Positions 13,539 through 14,917 of a stretch of 14,917 bases of DNA are shown piece by piece; the first letter of the stretch is position 1; each line of letters opens with the position of its first letter. Below the pieces are notes generated by a model. That model was given only the letters and a program-made list of their open reading frames with translations. It was not told the DNA's origin and searched no databases. Where the stretch lies: assembly GCA_965546615.1 (NCBI GenBank), contig CBEUVQ010000047.1:1-14917 (forward strand), read 5' to 3'. The stretch comes from CBEUVQ01 sp965546615 (GTDB lineage Bacteria > Bacillota > Desulfotomaculia > Desulfotomaculales > Desulfohalotomaculaceae). The translations under genes were made by a program, and so were the position numbers.

Positions 13539-14726
13539 TTAACCTCTTCTCACCATTGCATCTGTCATGCGGCAAACCCGAACAATCTCTTTAACGTCAT
13601 GCACCCGCACAATATCCACTCCTTTGGCAATACCTAAGGCAACGGTGGCAGCGGTACCTTCCAAACGCTGATCAACCGGCAGATCCAGTGTCTTTCCGAT
13701 CATCGACTTGCGGCTGGTACCCAGCAGAATGGGGCAGCCTAATGATTTCAGTTCATTCAGCCGGTGCATCACCTCCAGATTTTGGTCAAGCGTTTTACCA
13801 AACCCTATACCGGGGTCAATAATAATTTTTTCGACAGACAAACCCGCTTCTACTGCCTCAATTACTGCCTGACCCAAAAATTCAATAATGTCAAACATTA
13901 AATCTTGGTATTCCGTCCCCTGCTTGTTGTGCATCAGTATCAAAGGGGCGCTGTACTCCGCAGCTGTTCTAAACATCTCTCCGCCGTCAAGTCGGCCGGA
14001 CCACTGATCATTTAGTATATTTGCACCCGCCTCAAGCGCCTGCTTAGCCACTTCCGCCTTGGTGGTATCCACTGATAACGGCACCGGCAGCTCTTTCGCC
14101 AGCCGCTCTACCACAGGCACAACCCTTTCCAATTCTTCAGCTGACGAAACGGGTTGATAACCGGGGCGAGTTGATTCCCCGCCGATATCTATAATATCCG
14201 CCCCGTCCTCAACCATTTTTAATGCTTGGCGCAGTGCACTGTCAATGCTGTTGTACTTACCCCCGTCAGAAAATGAATCGGGAGTGACATTTAAAATGCC
14301 CATCACCAGTGTGCGGCTGCCCAGCTGAAGTTTTTTTCCCCGACAGTCAATAATTTGTCGGGGTCGTTCCTCAAGATTATGTAAAGTTCTTTCAATTATT
14401 TGCGCAATCTGCTTTAGTTTAAAAGGCTGCATCTTTAGTTTTGCGCAGACTTTCTTTAATTGAGCGGCTGTTCCCAGCAGCAGCATATCGGTCTGCTCCA
14501 CACTGTGGTTTACCACCCCACGAGCCACTGCTGCCTCACCGCCGACAGACAGCATTTCCTGTTTGATAATATTGGCTTGAGTGGGATTAAGCGCTTTAAG
14601 TTTTAGCGCCCGAAAAACTGCTTTACCGGCCATATGCCGCACTCCCCAAGGATCACAACCGATCAATGCCATTTCCTTTGCCGCCTGCTCTTGATTTTGT
14701 ATTTCTATACATCGAATAAAGTTCAC
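13539..14726 (-). CDS. folP: Dihydropteroate synthase FolP with N-terminal extension
   Basis: Condenses 6-hydroxymethyl-7,8-dihydropterin pyrophosphate with p-aminobenzoate to dihydropteroate, the sulfonamide target. Of 395 residues, the TIM-barrel catalytic domain occupies about 130-395: MGILNVTPDSFSDGG (142-156), GGESTRPG (182-189), SVDTTKAEVA (218-227), ILNDQWSG (237-244), DPGIGFGK (304-311) and GTSRKSMIG (336-344). The first 125 or so residues are extra compared with the usual 270-280 residue enzyme and contain QEMLSVGGEAAVARG (56-70); I do not know their function. Start: GTG 14726 follows AGAGGTGAG closely; the ATG at 14756 lies upstream of that site and near the promoter start. First gene of its operon. 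Confidence 0.94.
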   Translation of the reverse strand: MNFIRCIEIQNQEQAAKEMALIGCDPWGVRHMAGKAVFRALKLKALNPTQANIIKQEMLSVGGEAAVARGVVNHSVEQTDMLLLGTAAQLKKVCAKLKMQPFKLKQIAQIIERTLHNLEERPRQIIDCRGKKLQLGSRTLVMGILNVTPDSFSDGGKYNSIDSALRQALKMVEDGADIIDIGGESTRPGYQPVSSAEELERVVPVVERLAKELPVPLSVDTTKAEVAKQALEAGANILNDQWSGRLDGGEMFRTAAEYSAPLILMHNKQGTEYQDLMFDIIEFLGQAVIEAVEAGLSVEKIIIDPGIGFGKTLDQNLEVMHRLNELKSLGCPILLGTSRKSMIGKTLDLPVDQRLEGTAATVALGIAKGVDIVRVHDVKEIVRVCRMTDAMVRRG

Positions 14727-14757
14727 TTTGCTCACCTCTTTTATACTGCTCAGCATT

Positions 14758-14787
14758 AGTATATATTGCCGCAGCTCATTATCGCAA
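14758..14787 (-). promoter_or_regulatory. Candidate promoter for the folP operon
   Basis: On the minus strand TATACT (14763-14758) is a good -10, with a weaker -35-like TTGCGA (14787-14782) at an 18-nt spacing. It lies directly after the upstream terminator and gives a leader of about 25 nt to the GTG start at 14726. No riboswitch-sized leader fits here. Confidence 0.5.
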
Positions 14788-14819
14788 CAAAATACCCCCG
14801 GGACATTCCCGAGGGTATT
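14784..14819 (-). terminator. Strong intrinsic terminator after the electron-transfer subunit gene
   Basis: Two 13-nt arms (14819-14807 and 14803-14791 on the minus strand) pair around a 3-nt loop. The only non-Watson-Crick position is a U-G pair in minus-strand RNA; it would be a C-A mismatch in plus-strand RNA, which indicates the direction. TTTTGTTG follows. It begins 7 bases after the stop of the upstream gene. Confidence 0.87.
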
Positions 14820-14825
14820 GTTATC

Positions 14826-14917
14826 TTAATATTCACCAGGCAGTTTTTTCAATTGGGCCAAGGTAAATACCGGGCCGTCTTTGCAGACATACTTGCTGCC
14901 GATGTTGCAGCGGCCGC
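14826..14917 (-). CDS. C-terminal end of an FAD/[2Fe-2S] electron-transfer subunit (PyrK/AsrB/hydrogenase-gamma type)
   Basis: Only the last 30 codons are present (GRCNIGSKYVCKDGPVF, then TLAQLKKLPGEY and stop). The two cysteines and the CKDGPVF ending match the C-terminal iron-sulfur segment of the dihydroorotate dehydrogenase B electron-transfer family, which also includes anaerobic sulfite reductase subunit B and the gamma (diaphorase) subunit of hydrogenases and related complexes. The spacing GxCxxGxxxVC and the long tail resemble the sulfite-reductase/hydrogenase branch more than PyrK, but the fragment is too short to decide. It ends at a strong terminator and so is not part of the folate operon. 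Confidence 0.7.
   Translation of the reverse strand, partial: GRCNIGSKYVCKDGPVFTLAQLKKLPGEY

Noticed and set aside
14910..14917. The window ends exactly on GCGGCCGC, a NotI site, hinting at a cloning junction
   Set aside because: The bases translate in frame to the expected Gly-Arg-Cys of the Fe-S segment, so the site is probably native and the coincidence is not evidence of a vector.

Overview
The window reads as a chromosomal stretch of an anaerobic, low-to-mid GC Firmicute of the Clostridia (Moorella/Desulfotomaculum/Dethiobacter-like; this placement is inference). The evidence is strong GGAGG-type ribosome binding sites, consensus sigma-A promoters, BirA/BioY biotin control, type III pantothenate kinase, and a folP-folB-folK, pan, nad, birA, coaX, dusB order that fits such genomes. 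Every gene I can support lies on the minus strand, so transcription runs from high to low coordinates. There are no tRNAs, rRNAs, mobile elements or CRISPR arrays, and no gap between genes longer than about 260 bases.

In transcription order: 14826-14917 is the last part of an Fe-S/FAD electron-transfer subunit, closed by a strong terminator. A promoter at 14758-14787 then starts the folate operon folP (with an unusual N-terminal extension), folB and folK, followed by a macro-domain (ADP-ribose) hydrolase gene (12142-14726). The 12070-11919 region is a regulatory leader: promoter, two 28-nt stem-loops with bulged adenosines that match my recollection of the pan RNA motif, and an intrinsic terminator. 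It precedes a DUF2520 Rossmann dehydrogenase, panB, panC and panD (8914-11889). An internal promoter precedes nadA-nadB-nadC (5453-8848), which end at a terminator.

birA and bioY follow, each behind its own BirA operator with the same 14-nt spacer. Next come coaX and dusB, which overlap by 10 bases and end at a terminator. The last unit is a little-known pair: a helix-turn-helix protein behind a perfect 26-bp palindrome, and a homologue of cyanobacterial long-chain acyl-ACP reductase that retains the active-site cysteine. At the low-coordinate edge a perfect consensus promoter drives an ORF that runs off the window, with a 13-bp perfect hairpin over its first codons.

Functionally this is a cofactor island: folate, pantothenate leading to CoA (PanB/C/D plus CoaX), quinolinate leading to NAD (NadA/B/C), and biotin uptake and attachment (BioY, BirA). 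Ketopantoate reductase, the step missing between PanB and PanC, is most simply assigned to the DUF2520 protein that heads the pan operon. The least conventional parts are the pan leader, the acyl-ACP-reductase-like/HTH pair with its palindrome, the FolP extension, and a hairpin that contains the coaX ribosome binding site.
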